NCBI GenBank assembly: GCA_025463265.1
Contig: JAOBWH010000123.1
Coordinates: 17,970 to 81,969 of the forward strand
DNA length: 64,000 bases
Direction of reading: 5' to 3'
Origin: Ilumatobacteraceae bacterium
Lineage (GTDB): Bacteria > Actinomycetota > Acidimicrobiia > Acidimicrobiales > Iamiaceae
The notes under the pieces are model-generated. The model searched no databases and had not been told where the DNA came from. It saw nothing but the letters and a program-made list of their open reading frames with translations. Below, in pieces: positions 34,112 to 43,283 of the stretch (the first letter of the stretch is position 1; each line of letters opens with the position of its first letter). The position numbers and the translations under genes were made by a program.

Positions 34112-35740
34112 ATGAGCGCTCCTCCCCTCGGTCGCGTCGCATCGCTCGGCCGCCGGCTGCCGCCGGCCGCCCGGGTGGCGGCGGGACGCCTGCCCGGATC
34201 GCTCGCCCCGCCGATCGAACCGGGGACGGCGACGCCGCGCATCGCCATCATCGGGTCGGGTTTCGGCGGGATCGGGATGGCCTGCCGCCTCCGACAGGCC
34301 GGCATCGAGACGTTCACCATCTACGAGAAGGCCGACGCCGTCGGTGGGACCTGGCGTGACAACACCTACCCGGGTGCGGCCTGCGACGTCCCCTCGCACC
34401 TGTACTCGCTCTCGTTCGCGCCCAAGACGGACTGGACCCGCAAGTTCCCCGAGCAGGCCGAGATCCTCGGGTACCTGAACGAGGTGACCGACCGCTTCGG
34501 TCTCCGCCCGCACCTCCGTCTCGGGAGCGAGCTGATCGAGGCGACCTGGGACGAGGAGGCCGTGCTGTGGCGCCTCACCTTCGCCGACGGGACCGAGGAG
34601 GTGGCCGATGTGGTGGTCGCCGCCACGGGACAGCTGAACCGTCCGCAGATCCCCGACATCGAGGGCCTCGACCAGTTCGAGGGGACGGTCTTCCACTCCG
34701 CGAGGTGGGACCACGACCACGACCTCACCGGGCGCGACGTGGCCGTGATCGGCATCGGCGCCAGCGCCATCCAGTTCGTGCCCGAGGTCGCCAAGCAGGC
34801 GAGGTCGCTCACCCTCTTCCAGCGCAGCAGCAACTTCGTGGCGCCCAAGCCCGATGGTGCGTTCTCCGAGCAGGCCAAGGCCCGGTTCCGCCGCATCCCG
34901 GGCTGGCAGCGGCTCTACCGGTTCTCGATCTGGGTCCGCTTCGACCTCCGCTGGGTCATGTTCCGACAGGGCTCGAAGGTCGCCGCCCTCGGCGAGAAGC
35001 GGTTCGCCGCCGAGCTGGCGAAGGCCGTGAGCGACGAGCTCCCGGCCGACGCGCTCATCCCGGACTATCCCCTCGGCTGCAAGCGCATCCTCATCTCGAA
35101 CGACTGGTACCCGACGCTCTTCCGCCCGAACGTGCAGGTCGTCACGGCGCCGGTGGAGCGCATCACCCCCGGCGGCGTGCGGTCCGACGGTGTCGACCAC
35201 CCCGCCGACACGCTCATCTTCGGGACCGGGTTCGCCACCACCGGGTTCCTGGCCCCGATCCGGTTCACCGGGCGCGACGGCCGCGACCTGCACGACGAGT
35301 GGCGCGACGGCGCCGAGGCCCACCTCGGGCTCACGGTCAACGGCTTCCCGAACCTCTTCTTGCTGTACGGCCCGAACACCAACCTCGGTCACAACTCGAT
35401 CATCTTCATGCTCGAGCGCCAGATCGGGTACGCCCTGACCTGGATCCGGCGGCTCACCGGGACGGGCGCGGCCTCGGTCGAGGTGCGGCCAGAGGCCCAG
35501 GTCCGCTCCAACGAGCGGCTGGAGCGCCGCCTCGCCCGCACGGTGTGGGCCGGTTCGTGCCACTCCTGGTACAAGACCGAGCAGGGCAAGATCACCAACA
35601 ACTGGTCGGGACCCACCGTCGACTACTGGTGGCGGACGCTCCGCCCTTCTGCCGAGGACTACGAGGTGCGGGTCGGTGCGTCGGGTCCCGACCCTGAGCG
35701 TCCGGTCGTCCATTCGGGTGTGGGCGGGTCGCCGGAATAG
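34112..35740 (+). CDS. FAD-dependent flavin monooxygenase (Baeyer-Villiger/FMO type)
   Basis: [72 protein letters not shown]. Confidence 0.93.
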   Translation: MSAPPLGRVASLGRRLPPAARVAAGRLPGSLAPPIEPGTATPRIAIIGSGFGGIGMACRLRQAGIETFTIYEKADAVGGTWRDNTYPGAACDVPSHLYSLSFAPKTDWTRKFPEQAEILGYLNEVTDRFGLRPHLRLGSELIEATWDEEAVLWRLTFADGTEEVADVVVAATGQLNRPQIPDIEGLDQFEGTVFHSARWDHDHDLTGRDVAVIGIGASAIQFVPEVAKQARSLTLFQRSSNFVAPKPDGAFSEQAKARFRRIPGWQRLYRFSIWVRFDLRWVMFRQGSKVAALGEKRFAAELAKAVSDELPADALIPDYPLGCKRILISNDWYPTLFRPNVQVVTAPVERITPGGVRSDGVDHPADTLIFGTGFATTGFLAPIRFTGRDGRDLHDEWRDGAEAHLGLTVNGFPNLFLLYGPNTNLGHNSIIFMLERQIGYALTWIRRLTGTGAASVEVRPEAQVRSNERLERRLARTVWAGSCHSWYKTEQGKITNNWSGPTVDYWWRTLRPSAEDYEVRVGASGPDPERPVVHSGVGGSPE

Positions 35741-35754
35741 GGTCGAAGCGCCCT

Positions 35755-35808
35755 GTGGCACCGCACGTCGGCGCCGCCCAGACCAGTCGATCGAGGAGAG
35801 CGCAATGA
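35755..35808 (+). CDS. Putative 17-aa upstream ORF ([17 protein letters not shown]) coupled to mdh
   Basis: GTG 11 nt after TAGGGT (35738-35743); stop TGA 35806-35808 overlaps mdh ATG as ATGA. Confidence 0.35.
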   Translation: MAPHVGAAQTSRSRRAQ

Positions 35809-36794
35809 CCACCGAGCCCGTACGCGTCGCAGTCACCGGCGGAGCCGGCCAGATCGGCTACAGCCTGCTGTTCCGCATCGCCAGCGGCGCCCTCCTCGGC
35901 CCGGACACCCCGGTCATCCTCCAGCTGCTCGAGATCACCCCCGCCCTCGGCGCCCTCGATGGCGTCGCCATGGAGCTCGAGGACTGCGCGTTCCCGCTCC
36001 TCGCCGGCGTGGTGAAGTCCGACGATGCCGACGTGGCCTTCGGTGACGCCGACATCGCCCTGCTCGTGGGCTCTCGTCCCCGCACCGCCGGCATGGAGCG
36101 CGGCGACCTGCTCGCGGCGAACGGCGCCATCTTCACCACCCAGGGCAAGGCCCTGTCCGACAGCGCCAAGAAGGACGTGAAGGTCCTCGTCGTCGGCAAC
36201 CCGGCCAACACGAACGCGCTGATCGCCATGAACAACGCGCCGAACATCGACCCGCGCCAGTTCACCGCCATGACCCGCCTCGACCACAACCGGGCGATGG
36301 CCCAGCTGGCCACGAAGACCGGCAGCACCGTGAACGACATCACCAAGATGACGATCTGGGGCAACCACTCGGCGACCCAATACCCCGATCTCTTCCACGC
36401 CGAGGTCAACGGCCAGAGCGCCGCCGCGCTGGTGAACGACCAGGCCTGGCTGGAAGGCGAGTTCATCCCGACCGTGCAGAAGCGCGGCGCCGCGATCATC
36501 GAGGCGCGGGGCTCGTCGTCGGCGGCCTCCGCGGCCAACGCGGCCATCGACCACGTCAACACCTGGGTCACCGGCACCCCCGAGGGAGATTGGGTGTCGA
36601 TGGCGGTCCCGTCCGACGGCAGCTACGGCGTGCCCGAGGGCCTCATGAGCTCGTTCCCGTGCACGTGTTCGAACGGGGAGTGGAGCATCGTCCAGGGCGT
36701 CGACATCGACGAGTTCTCTCGCAGTCGCATTGACGCATCGGTCGCCGAGCTCGCCGAGGAGCGAGACGCCGTCAAGGAGCTCGGTCTCATCTGA
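35805..36794 (+). CDS. mdh: Malate dehydrogenase
   Basis: [66 protein letters not shown]. Confidence 0.97.
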   Translation: MTTEPVRVAVTGGAGQIGYSLLFRIASGALLGPDTPVILQLLEITPALGALDGVAMELEDCAFPLLAGVVKSDDADVAFGDADIALLVGSRPRTAGMERGDLLAANGAIFTTQGKALSDSAKKDVKVLVVGNPANTNALIAMNNAPNIDPRQFTAMTRLDHNRAMAQLATKTGSTVNDITKMTIWGNHSATQYPDLFHAEVNGQSAAALVNDQAWLEGEFIPTVQKRGAAIIEARGSSSAASAANAAIDHVNTWVTGTPEGDWVSMAVPSDGSYGVPEGLMSSFPCTCSNGEWSIVQGVDIDEFSRSRIDASVAELAEERDAVKELGLI

Positions 36795-36800
36795 CCCGCT

Positions 36801-36856
36801 GATCTCGCGTCCTGGCGCGGCGGTTCGCCATCGAGTCGACGGGCCAGGGCGAGATC
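36801..36856. terminator. Nested inverted repeat between convergent mdh and Fpg/Nei genes
   Basis: GATCTCGC/GCGAGATC (36801-36808, 36849-36856) plus CCTGGC/GCCAGG (36811-36816, 36843-36848). Confidence 0.55.
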
Positions 36857-36866
36857 GCTGGCGGTG

Positions 36867-37700
36867 CTACTTCAAGAACTTGCTGGTGGTGTTGTCGGCG
36901 AGGATCTTGCCGTCGGTCTGGCAGGTCGGGCAGTACACGACCCGGTAGGCGCGGTACTCCACCGAGCGCAGCGTGTCGCCGCACCGGGGGCAGGGCTCGC
37001 CGACCCCGTGGTGGATGCCGCCCCGCTCGGCGGACTTCACCATCTCGCCGTGGGTGCGCTCCTCGTCGAGCGTCTCGGCGATGCACGCCTGCACCGCTGC
37101 CGCCAGCGCCGCGACCTGGTCGGGCTGGAGCTTCGAGGCGTTGGCGAACGGCGAGAGCATGGCCCGGTGGCAGATCTCGTTCGCCAGCCGCCGCCCGATG
37201 CCGGCGATCACGTGCTGGTCCCGCAGCACCCCGTGCAGCCGGGCCGAGCGCCCCGCCAGCACGGACGCCCAGCCGTCGGCGTCGAGGGTGTCCGCGTCCG
37301 GACCGAGCCCTTCGATGGGCGCCTGGGTCTCCAGGTCCCCGGCCACCACCCAGACGCCCGCCTTCCGCTCGGTGCCCGGCTCGGTCAGCAGCAGGGCCCG
37401 ACCATCGGCGAAGATCCAGCGGGCGATCCCGCCGCGGGGCTTCGCCGCCTGCTTCTCGTCGGGCTTGAGGCGACCGCCCTGCATGAGGTGGACCACGAAC
37501 GTGACCGGTCCCACCTCCATCAGGAGGTACTTCCCGCGTCGACCGAACGATGCCACCGGCGAGCCGACGGCGTCGGCGGGATCGGGCCGATAGGTCTTGA
37601 GCGCCGTGAAGGTGATCGGGCGGAACCCGGCCAGCTCGACCCCGCCGAAGTCCTCGGTCAGCCGCTCGGCGTGCGCCTGGAGCTCCGGCAGCTCAGGCAT
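36867..37700 (-). CDS. Fpg/Nei family DNA glycosylase with C-terminal zinc finger
   Basis: MPELPELQAHAERL start; CPRCGDTLRSVEYRAYRVVYCPTCQTDG. Confidence 0.9.
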   Translation of the reverse strand: MPELPELQAHAERLTEDFGGVELAGFRPITFTALKTYRPDPADAVGSPVASFGRRGKYLLMEVGPVTFVVHLMQGGRLKPDEKQAAKPRGGIARWIFADGRALLLTEPGTERKAGVWVVAGDLETQAPIEGLGPDADTLDADGWASVLAGRSARLHGVLRDQHVIAGIGRRLANEICHRAMLSPFANASKLQPDQVAALAAAVQACIAETLDEERTHGEMVKSAERGGIHHGVGEPCPRCGDTLRSVEYRAYRVVYCPTCQTDGKILADNTTSKFLK

Positions 37701-38148
37701 CGCCGACGACCTCGCTCGCCGTCTCGGCCACGGCCTCGCCCACCGCTTCGTCCACCTCGGGCGGGAGGGTGCGTTCGCGGACCGCGGCGAACACATCGCC
37801 GACCGAGGCCAGGACCTCTTGGTGGGCGAGCAGGACCCGCAGGTCGCCGCCCACCCGGAGCTGCCCGGTCATGAAGGCCCGCTGGGCCGAGCCCCGGCCC
37901 ATGGCGATCGACGCCGCGGTGGCGTAGTCCTGGTGGAACCGCACCGTGGCCGACGGCGCCGCCCCCGGGGCGACGGTGACGGTGCCGTGATCGAAGGTCA
38001 GGTGGTAGCAGACGTCGCCGTCCGGCCCGCCCAGGACCTCCTGCTCGATGGTCAGCGACAGGTCCGCCGTGCTGGCCGCCAGGTCGGCATCGGCGGCGGC
38101 CGCCTCGTGCAGTGCACCGATCCACTCGTCGCTCAGGAACCTCAGCAT
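37693..38148 (-). CDS. SCP2 sterol-binding domain-like protein
   Basis: MLRFLSDEWIGALHEAA...; VRFHQDYATAASIAMGRGSAQRAFMTGQLRVGGDLRVLL; ATG 7 nt after TAGCGT (minus strand). Confidence 0.8.
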   Translation of the reverse strand: MLRFLSDEWIGALHEAAAADADLAASTADLSLTIEQEVLGGPDGDVCYHLTFDHGTVTVAPGAAPSATVRFHQDYATAASIAMGRGSAQRAFMTGQLRVGGDLRVLLAHQEVLASVGDVFAAVRERTLPPEVDEAVGEAVAETASEVVGDA

Positions 38149-38176
38149 CGGCGACACGCTACCGGCGGCACCCACC

Positions 38177-38192
38177 TACGATCGCCGATCGT
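38177..38192 (+). promoter_or_regulatory. -10-like TACGAT overlapped by perfect inverted repeat ACGATCG-C-CGATCGT
   Basis: 7-bp arms, 1-nt centre (38178-38192) in the divergent SCP2/38211 intergenic region. Confidence 0.65.
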
Positions 38193-38210
38193 CACCCCCG
38201 AGGAGCGCCT

Positions 38211-39137
38211 GTGCCGGATCCCGCCCTGCCCGCTGCCGCCGCCGACGAGCAGCGGCACACCCCCGACCGCGAACCGCTCTGGAGCGAGAGCTGGTACCTC
38301 GACTTCGTCGACCCCGACCAGGGCATCGGCGGGTACGTCCGCCTCGGGCTCTACCCCGGCCAGCAGACCGCCTGGTACTGGGCGTGCGTGGTGGGTCCGG
38401 ACCGCCAGCTGGCCACGGTCATCGACCACGAGGTCGCCATCCCGGCGTCGCCCTCGCACGAGATCCGGACCGAGGGCCTCTGGGCCGACTACACGGTCGA
38501 GACCGCCCTCGACCACGTGTCCGTGGGCGTGGAGGCGTTCGCCGTCGGGGTCGACGATCCCGCCGAGGTCTACGGCGACCTGCGCGGCGACCGGGTCCCC
38601 CTGGGCTTCGATCTCGAGTGGGAGACCGACGGCGGAACCTTCGCCTATCCGGGCGTGACCCGCTACGAGGTGCCGTGCCGGGTCCACGGTGAGGTGCTCG
38701 TCGGCGCCGAGCGCTTCGAGATCGACGGCCACGGCCAGCGCGACCACTCGTGGGGCGTCCGCGACTGGTGGAGCTACGGCTGGAGCTGGACCGCCGGGCG
38801 GCTCGACGACGGCACCCGCTTCCACGCCGTCGACGTGCGCCTCGGGGCCGACGCCCTGTACGGCACGGGCTACGTCCAGAGCCCCGGCGGGCTCATGACC
38901 GCGGTCACCACCGTCGCCAACACCGCCGAGGTCGACGCCGAGGGCCTGCCGGTCGCCGCCACCTGGCAGCTGGGCGACCTGGATGTGGTGATCGAGCCGA
39001 TCGCCTTCTCGCCCGTGCTGCTCACCGCCCCGGACGGCCGCCTCAGCCGGTTCCCCCGCGCCTGGTGCCGCTTCACCGCATCCGACGGCCGGACGGGCCA
39101 CGGCTGGACGGAGTGGAACCAACCGCAGCTGGGCTAG
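38211..39137 (+). CDS. Conserved hypothetical; AttH/hydroxyneurosporene dehydrogenase-like (DUF7064/7065-like) protein
   Basis: SESWYLDFVDPDQGIGGYVRLGLYP; GHGQRDHSWGVRDWWSYGWSWTAGRLDDGTRFH. Confidence 0.7.
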   Translation: MPDPALPAAAADEQRHTPDREPLWSESWYLDFVDPDQGIGGYVRLGLYPGQQTAWYWACVVGPDRQLATVIDHEVAIPASPSHEIRTEGLWADYTVETALDHVSVGVEAFAVGVDDPAEVYGDLRGDRVPLGFDLEWETDGGTFAYPGVTRYEVPCRVHGEVLVGAERFEIDGHGQRDHSWGVRDWWSYGWSWTAGRLDDGTRFHAVDVRLGADALYGTGYVQSPGGLMTAVTTVANTAEVDAEGLPVAATWQLGDLDVVIEPIAFSPVLLTAPDGRLSRFPRAWCRFTASDGRTGHGWTEWNQPQLG

Positions 39138-42100
39138 GAGGCCGCTTCCGGTTCGGGCTCGACCGGTCCCTGTTCGGCCGAACCGGATCTGGCCGCGCGG
39201 TCGGGCAGCAGCGAGAGGGCGACGGCGACCACGGCGGTCACCGCCAGCGCCTGGGCCGGACCGGAGAACGTGCCGGTGGTGTCGCCCACATCGGCCCCGG
39301 CCCCGATGAAGGTGATGAGGCCGGCGCCGGCGGTGGCCGCCGCCGCGACGACCGGCAGCCGGCGGGATCGGGGCGGGAGCAGGGCGAGCGGTGCGGCGAC
39401 GAGCACCCACGGCCCGCCGAGGGCGACACCGGCGAGCACCACGAGGGCCCACACCACGGGGGTGGGCCAAGCCCGCTCGCCGAGCGGCAGCAGCGATCGG
39501 CGGCGGGCACGGACGAGCGCAGCGCCGACGAGCAGCGCGAGGGCGAGGAGCCCCAGTGCCAGACCAGCCCGCTGCAGACCGGCTGGCCGGTAGCGGAGCT
39601 CGAGGGTGCCCGCCGATCCCGCCGGCACCTTCCAGCCCTGGCGCCACCCATCGACGCGGATCGGGGTGAGCTGCTCGCCGTCGAGGGTGGCGATCCAGCC
39701 GTCGTTCAGGTTCTCGGTGGTCGCCACGATCGCTGCGTCGCCCGCCCCGAGCTCGATCGTGCGCGACTCCGAGCCCCACGAACCGGCTCGGACGGTGCGG
39801 GCCTCGGGCGGGGCCGGCACCCCGTCGGCCGGCTCGATGACGAGGGTCGACGTGAGCAGTGCACCGCCGGTGGCGGTCACCCGGTGGGTCCCGGGACGGA
39901 GGGCGACGGGGTCGCAGGCCGTCCACCCGATCGGTGCGCCGTCGAGCAGCGAACCGACCGTGGCGGAAGCCCGGGTGGCGATCGTGCGACCGTCGAGCGA
40001 CACGGGCGGCCCATCGCCGCAGCCCAGCGTCACGGGCGCCTCGCGATCGGGCACCGAAGCGGTCCGGCCGAGCAGGGCGGGGACGGAGATCTCAGCCACG
40101 GCGACCTGGCGGGTGGCGGCAGGATCGGTGACAGCAGGGGGGAAGGCGACGGTGATCTGGTCGGTGGTGGTCGACGGGATGGACACGCGGCCGCTGGCGT
40201 CGAGGGGCCGTTCGTAGCTCGTCGCTCCCGCCGTGACGATGACGCGATCCACCGGATCGGCGACGCCGCCGAGCACCGCCACGTCGAGTGTGTCGACCGG
40301 CACCGGTCCGTCCCAGCGCAGGGTGATGGCCGGCGGCGTCACCTCCGGCGCGCTGAGCCAGGCCGTGAGCGGGTCGCCGTCGACGGCGGCCGTCGGGGCG
40401 AAGGACGGCAGGCGGCGCTGCTGCGACGTGGCCGTGACCTCGATGGCCCCGTCCGCGGGTCCGGCGGAGGGGACAGCGGTGGCGAGCAGGGCGTCGAGCT
40501 CGTCACCCGGTGCTGCGGTCGCCGTGCCGTGCAGACCGGCCTCCGCGGCACCGCCCCAGCGGAACTCGCGGTCGAGCTCGGCCTGCTCATCCCGGCGGAG
40601 CAGCGAGAACCGGTCGAAGCGGTCCCGCGACAGGCTCACGACGTCGGCGCCGCCGTGGCCGTCGCGACCGTCGGCGGGGGAGGGAACGATGAGGGGCCGG
40701 CGGATCTCGACGCCGTCGATCTCGATCTCGCTGATGCCGACCCGGGCGACGGGCTTGGCCCCGATGACCTCATCGATCACCACCCGGATCGTCTCCGTCT
40801 CCCCGGCAGGCAGGTCGACGGTGACGGAGCCGTCCGGCCCGATGGTCCCCTCGACGGTTCCCTGGTCGGTCACGACGCGCACCCGGCCGATGTGCTTGCC
40901 GGTCGTCTCGGGGATGCGGACGGTCACCGACCGGACGTCGACGGGCTGGTCGAGGTCGGCCTGGATCCACTCACCGGCGTTGCCCTTCGCCGGGCCCCAC
41001 GCCGTCGCCGGATCGCCGTCGAACGCGTGGAACGGCTGCTGCTCGGGTCGCAGCGACTGCCGCGGCCGACGGCTGTCGGTCAGTGCGGCGGCGCCGTCGA
41101 CCCGGGCGGACGTCAGCCCCTCGGGCGACCCGGTGGGCCACCGGTCCACCGGCGTGGTCCCGCTGAGGGGCGACACCTCGTCGGGGGTCAGCGTGTAGGT
41201 GGCGTTGTCGCGGATGGATCCGAACAGCACGTCGCGCCGGCGGGCGGTGTCGGTGGCGACCAGGAGCGGGTCGGGGAGGGTGCGGGCACCGTCGTCGAGC
41301 GCCAGCACGACGGCCCGACCCTCGGTCAGCTCCGGCTCGAGATCGAGCACCGCTTCGGGTCCGCCGCTGGTGACCGCCGCCTCTGCTGCGGGGTAGGCGG
41401 TGGCTCGGTCGACGGGGTCGGGCACCTCGTAGATGTCGACGGTGCGGAACGCCTCGGTGGCGGCGGTGCCGGGTGCGGCGGAGAGACGGTGGTCGCCGCC
41501 GGTCTCGGTCTCCACCGGGCCGAAGGATGCGACGACCTCCAGCTCCGGTGCGGTGGCGAGGAGGCGGCGCACGGACGCCGGGCTGGGGCCGCCGGAGCGC
41601 ACCGGGTCGAGGTCGTTGCGGACCAGCAGGTGGCGGACGCCGGATCGCTGGAGCGCGGTCACGAAACCTGGCGGGAGGGCGTCGCGCTGGAGCGCCGTGT
41701 CCACGGCGTCGAGCAGGCGGGTCGATCCGTTGCCGCCGAGGGGGATCAGGTCGCGCACCGCCCAGTCCGACCCCTGGATCGACGAGATGGGCTCGTCGAG
41801 CGGGCGTCCCCACCGGTACTCGCCGAAGGCGGATCCGGGGAGCAGGAGCGTGCGGCCGCCCTCGTCGTGCGCGTCGAGCCAGGCGCCGGCGTCGCGCCAG
41901 GCCGCGGGGACGTCGACGAAGGACCCTGGTGCGGTGAGCTGGCCCCGGGCGGCCGGGGCCACCGCCAACCCGATCAGCACGAGGGCCAGAGCGGGTACCG
42001 TCGCCGACCGCCAGGCCGGGCCCAGCCGCTCGCCCGCCCGTGGCCGGCGATCCGACGTCGAGCCGCGGCGCAAGGTGGCGGCCGAACCCACCGTGACCAG

Positions 42101-43234
42101 GTGCCCGAGCCCGATGGCGAGGGGGAGGCGGACGACGGCGGCGAACTTGTGGACGTTGCGGAACGGGACCAGGACGCCGTCGAGGAGCTGCTGCACGGTG
42201 CCGTCGAACGGCCCGCCCCAGGCTCCGGCGTACCCGATGCCCATGGCGACGGCCCCGAGCACCAGCGACGGGACCAGCCAGGCCCGCCCGGGGGCGTCGC
42301 GTCGGGCGATGCCCGCCAGCCCCAGGGCGGCCAGGCCCGTCGTGCCGGCGATCGCCAGGCGGTCGGCCGAGAGGGCCCAGCCGCCGGGGAGCCACGGGCC
42401 GGCATCGGTCTGGATGAACGACAGCCAGTTGCCCGTCCCCCGCAGCACCTCGGTCCCCGATTCGGTCCAGGTGGTGAGCGACGACTGCTCGGTGAAGTCC
42501 GTGAAGCGCAGGCCGTACCGGACCGACACGAGGAGCGGGATGATCCACCAGAGGGTGGCGGCCACCGCCCCGGCGACCCACCAGCCGAACAGGCGGCGCC
42601 GAGCCGGGCCCGGTGCCCGGGTGGTGAACCAGATGACCACGAGCGGGAGCACGGCGAACGCCGAGGCCCCGTTCACCCCGCCCATCGCAGCGATCCACAG
42701 CGCGGAGCGGGCCGCGGTCCGTCGAGGGCTGGCGCCGGCGGGCGCGGTCAGGAGCGGGACGAGGACCCACGGCGCGAGGGCGTAGGGGAGCTGCCCGGCC
42801 GACTGGAACGCCGCCACCGACAAGGTCGCCGGAGCGAGCGCATAGGCCCACGCGGCGACGATCCGGCCGCCGGCGGAGCCGACGCCGACCGCTCGTGCGA
42901 CGCGGTGCGCGCCCCACAGCGACACGACGAGCACGAGCGAGATCCACAACCGCTGGACGAGCCACGGCGGCACCGCCAGCTCGTGGCCGATCGTGGTGAA
43001 CGCCCCCATCGGGAAGAGGTAGCCGACCGCCTGGTTCTGGACCCGGCCGAACCCGGCGCTCGGATCCCAGGCGGTGAGCGCACGGCCCAGGTAGGTGACC
43101 GGATCGAGCAGCACGTCGAGCTTGGTCTCGGGCACGATCCGGCCCGGGGCCTGGAGCAGCACGAGCCCGGTGATGGCGGCCGATGACAGCCACATCGCTC
43201 TCCGCTCGCGGCTGTTCAGCCCGACACCGTCCAC
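39134..43234 (-). CDS. Giant AftD-like (DUF3367) GT-C membrane protein with discoidin-like domains (paralog 1)
   Basis: N-terminal polytopic region (DVLLDPVTYLGRALTAWDPSAGFGRVQNQAVGYLFPMGAF), two F5/8-like modules (FDGDPATAWGPAKGNAGEWIQADLD; VDGDPLTAWLSAPE). Confidence 0.85.
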   Translation of the reverse strand: MDGVGLNSRERRAMWLSSAAITGLVLLQAPGRIVPETKLDVLLDPVTYLGRALTAWDPSAGFGRVQNQAVGYLFPMGAFTTIGHELAVPPWLVQRLWISLVLVVSLWGAHRVARAVGVGSAGGRIVAAWAYALAPATLSVAAFQSAGQLPYALAPWVLVPLLTAPAGASPRRTAARSALWIAAMGGVNGASAFAVLPLVVIWFTTRAPGPARRRLFGWWVAGAVAATLWWIIPLLVSVRYGLRFTDFTEQSSLTTWTESGTEVLRGTGNWLSFIQTDAGPWLPGGWALSADRLAIAGTTGLAALGLAGIARRDAPGRAWLVPSLVLGAVAMGIGYAGAWGGPFDGTVQQLLDGVLVPFRNVHKFAAVVRLPLAIGLGHLVTVGSAATLRRGSTSDRRPRAGERLGPAWRSATVPALALVLIGLAVAPAARGQLTAPGSFVDVPAAWRDAGAWLDAHDEGGRTLLLPGSAFGEYRWGRPLDEPISSIQGSDWAVRDLIPLGGNGSTRLLDAVDTALQRDALPPGFVTALQRSGVRHLLVRNDLDPVRSGGPSPASVRRLLATAPELEVVASFGPVETETGGDHRLSAAPGTAATEAFRTVDIYEVPDPVDRATAYPAAEAAVTSGGPEAVLDLEPELTEGRAVVLALDDGARTLPDPLLVATDTARRRDVLFGSIRDNATYTLTPDEVSPLSGTTPVDRWPTGSPEGLTSARVDGAAALTDSRRPRQSLRPEQQPFHAFDGDPATAWGPAKGNAGEWIQADLDQPVDVRSVTVRIPETTGKHIGRVRVVTDQGTVEGTIGPDGSVTVDLPAGETETIRVVIDEVIGAKPVARVGISEIEIDGVEIRRPLIVPSPADGRDGHGGADVVSLSRDRFDRFSLLRRDEQAELDREFRWGGAAEAGLHGTATAAPGDELDALLATAVPSAGPADGAIEVTATSQQRRLPSFAPTAAVDGDPLTAWLSAPEVTPPAITLRWDGPVPVDTLDVAVLGGVADPVDRVIVTAGATSYERPLDASGRVSIPSTTTDQITVAFPPAVTDPAATRQVAVAEISVPALLGRTASVPDREAPVTLGCGDGPPVSLDGRTIATRASATVGSLLDGAPIGWTACDPVALRPGTHRVTATGGALLTSTLVIEPADGVPAPPEARTVRAGSWGSESRTIELGAGDAAIVATTENLNDGWIATLDGEQLTPIRVDGWRQGWKVPAGSAGTLELRYRPAGLQRAGLALGLLALALLVGAALVRARRRSLLPLGERAWPTPVVWALVVLAGVALGGPWVLVAAPLALLPPRSRRLPVVAAAATAGAGLITFIGAGADVGDTTGTFSGPAQALAVTAVVAVALSLLPDRAARSGSAEQGPVEPEPEAAS

Positions 43235-43283
43235 CGGCGAGGGTCTAGTGCAGGCGCATCGCTGCGGCCGGGCACCGCCCTCG

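Noticed and set aside
38750-43186. 1478-aa plus-strand ORF antisense to the AftD-like gene
   Set aside because: Shadow ORF of a GC-rich gene; no coherent fold or motif, whereas the minus strand encodes an identifiable membrane protein
43235-43247. Leaderless start for AftD-like paralog 1 (TAGACC, 7 nt, GTG)
   Set aside because: Correct spacing but the final T of TANNNT is C; kept out of the leaderless list
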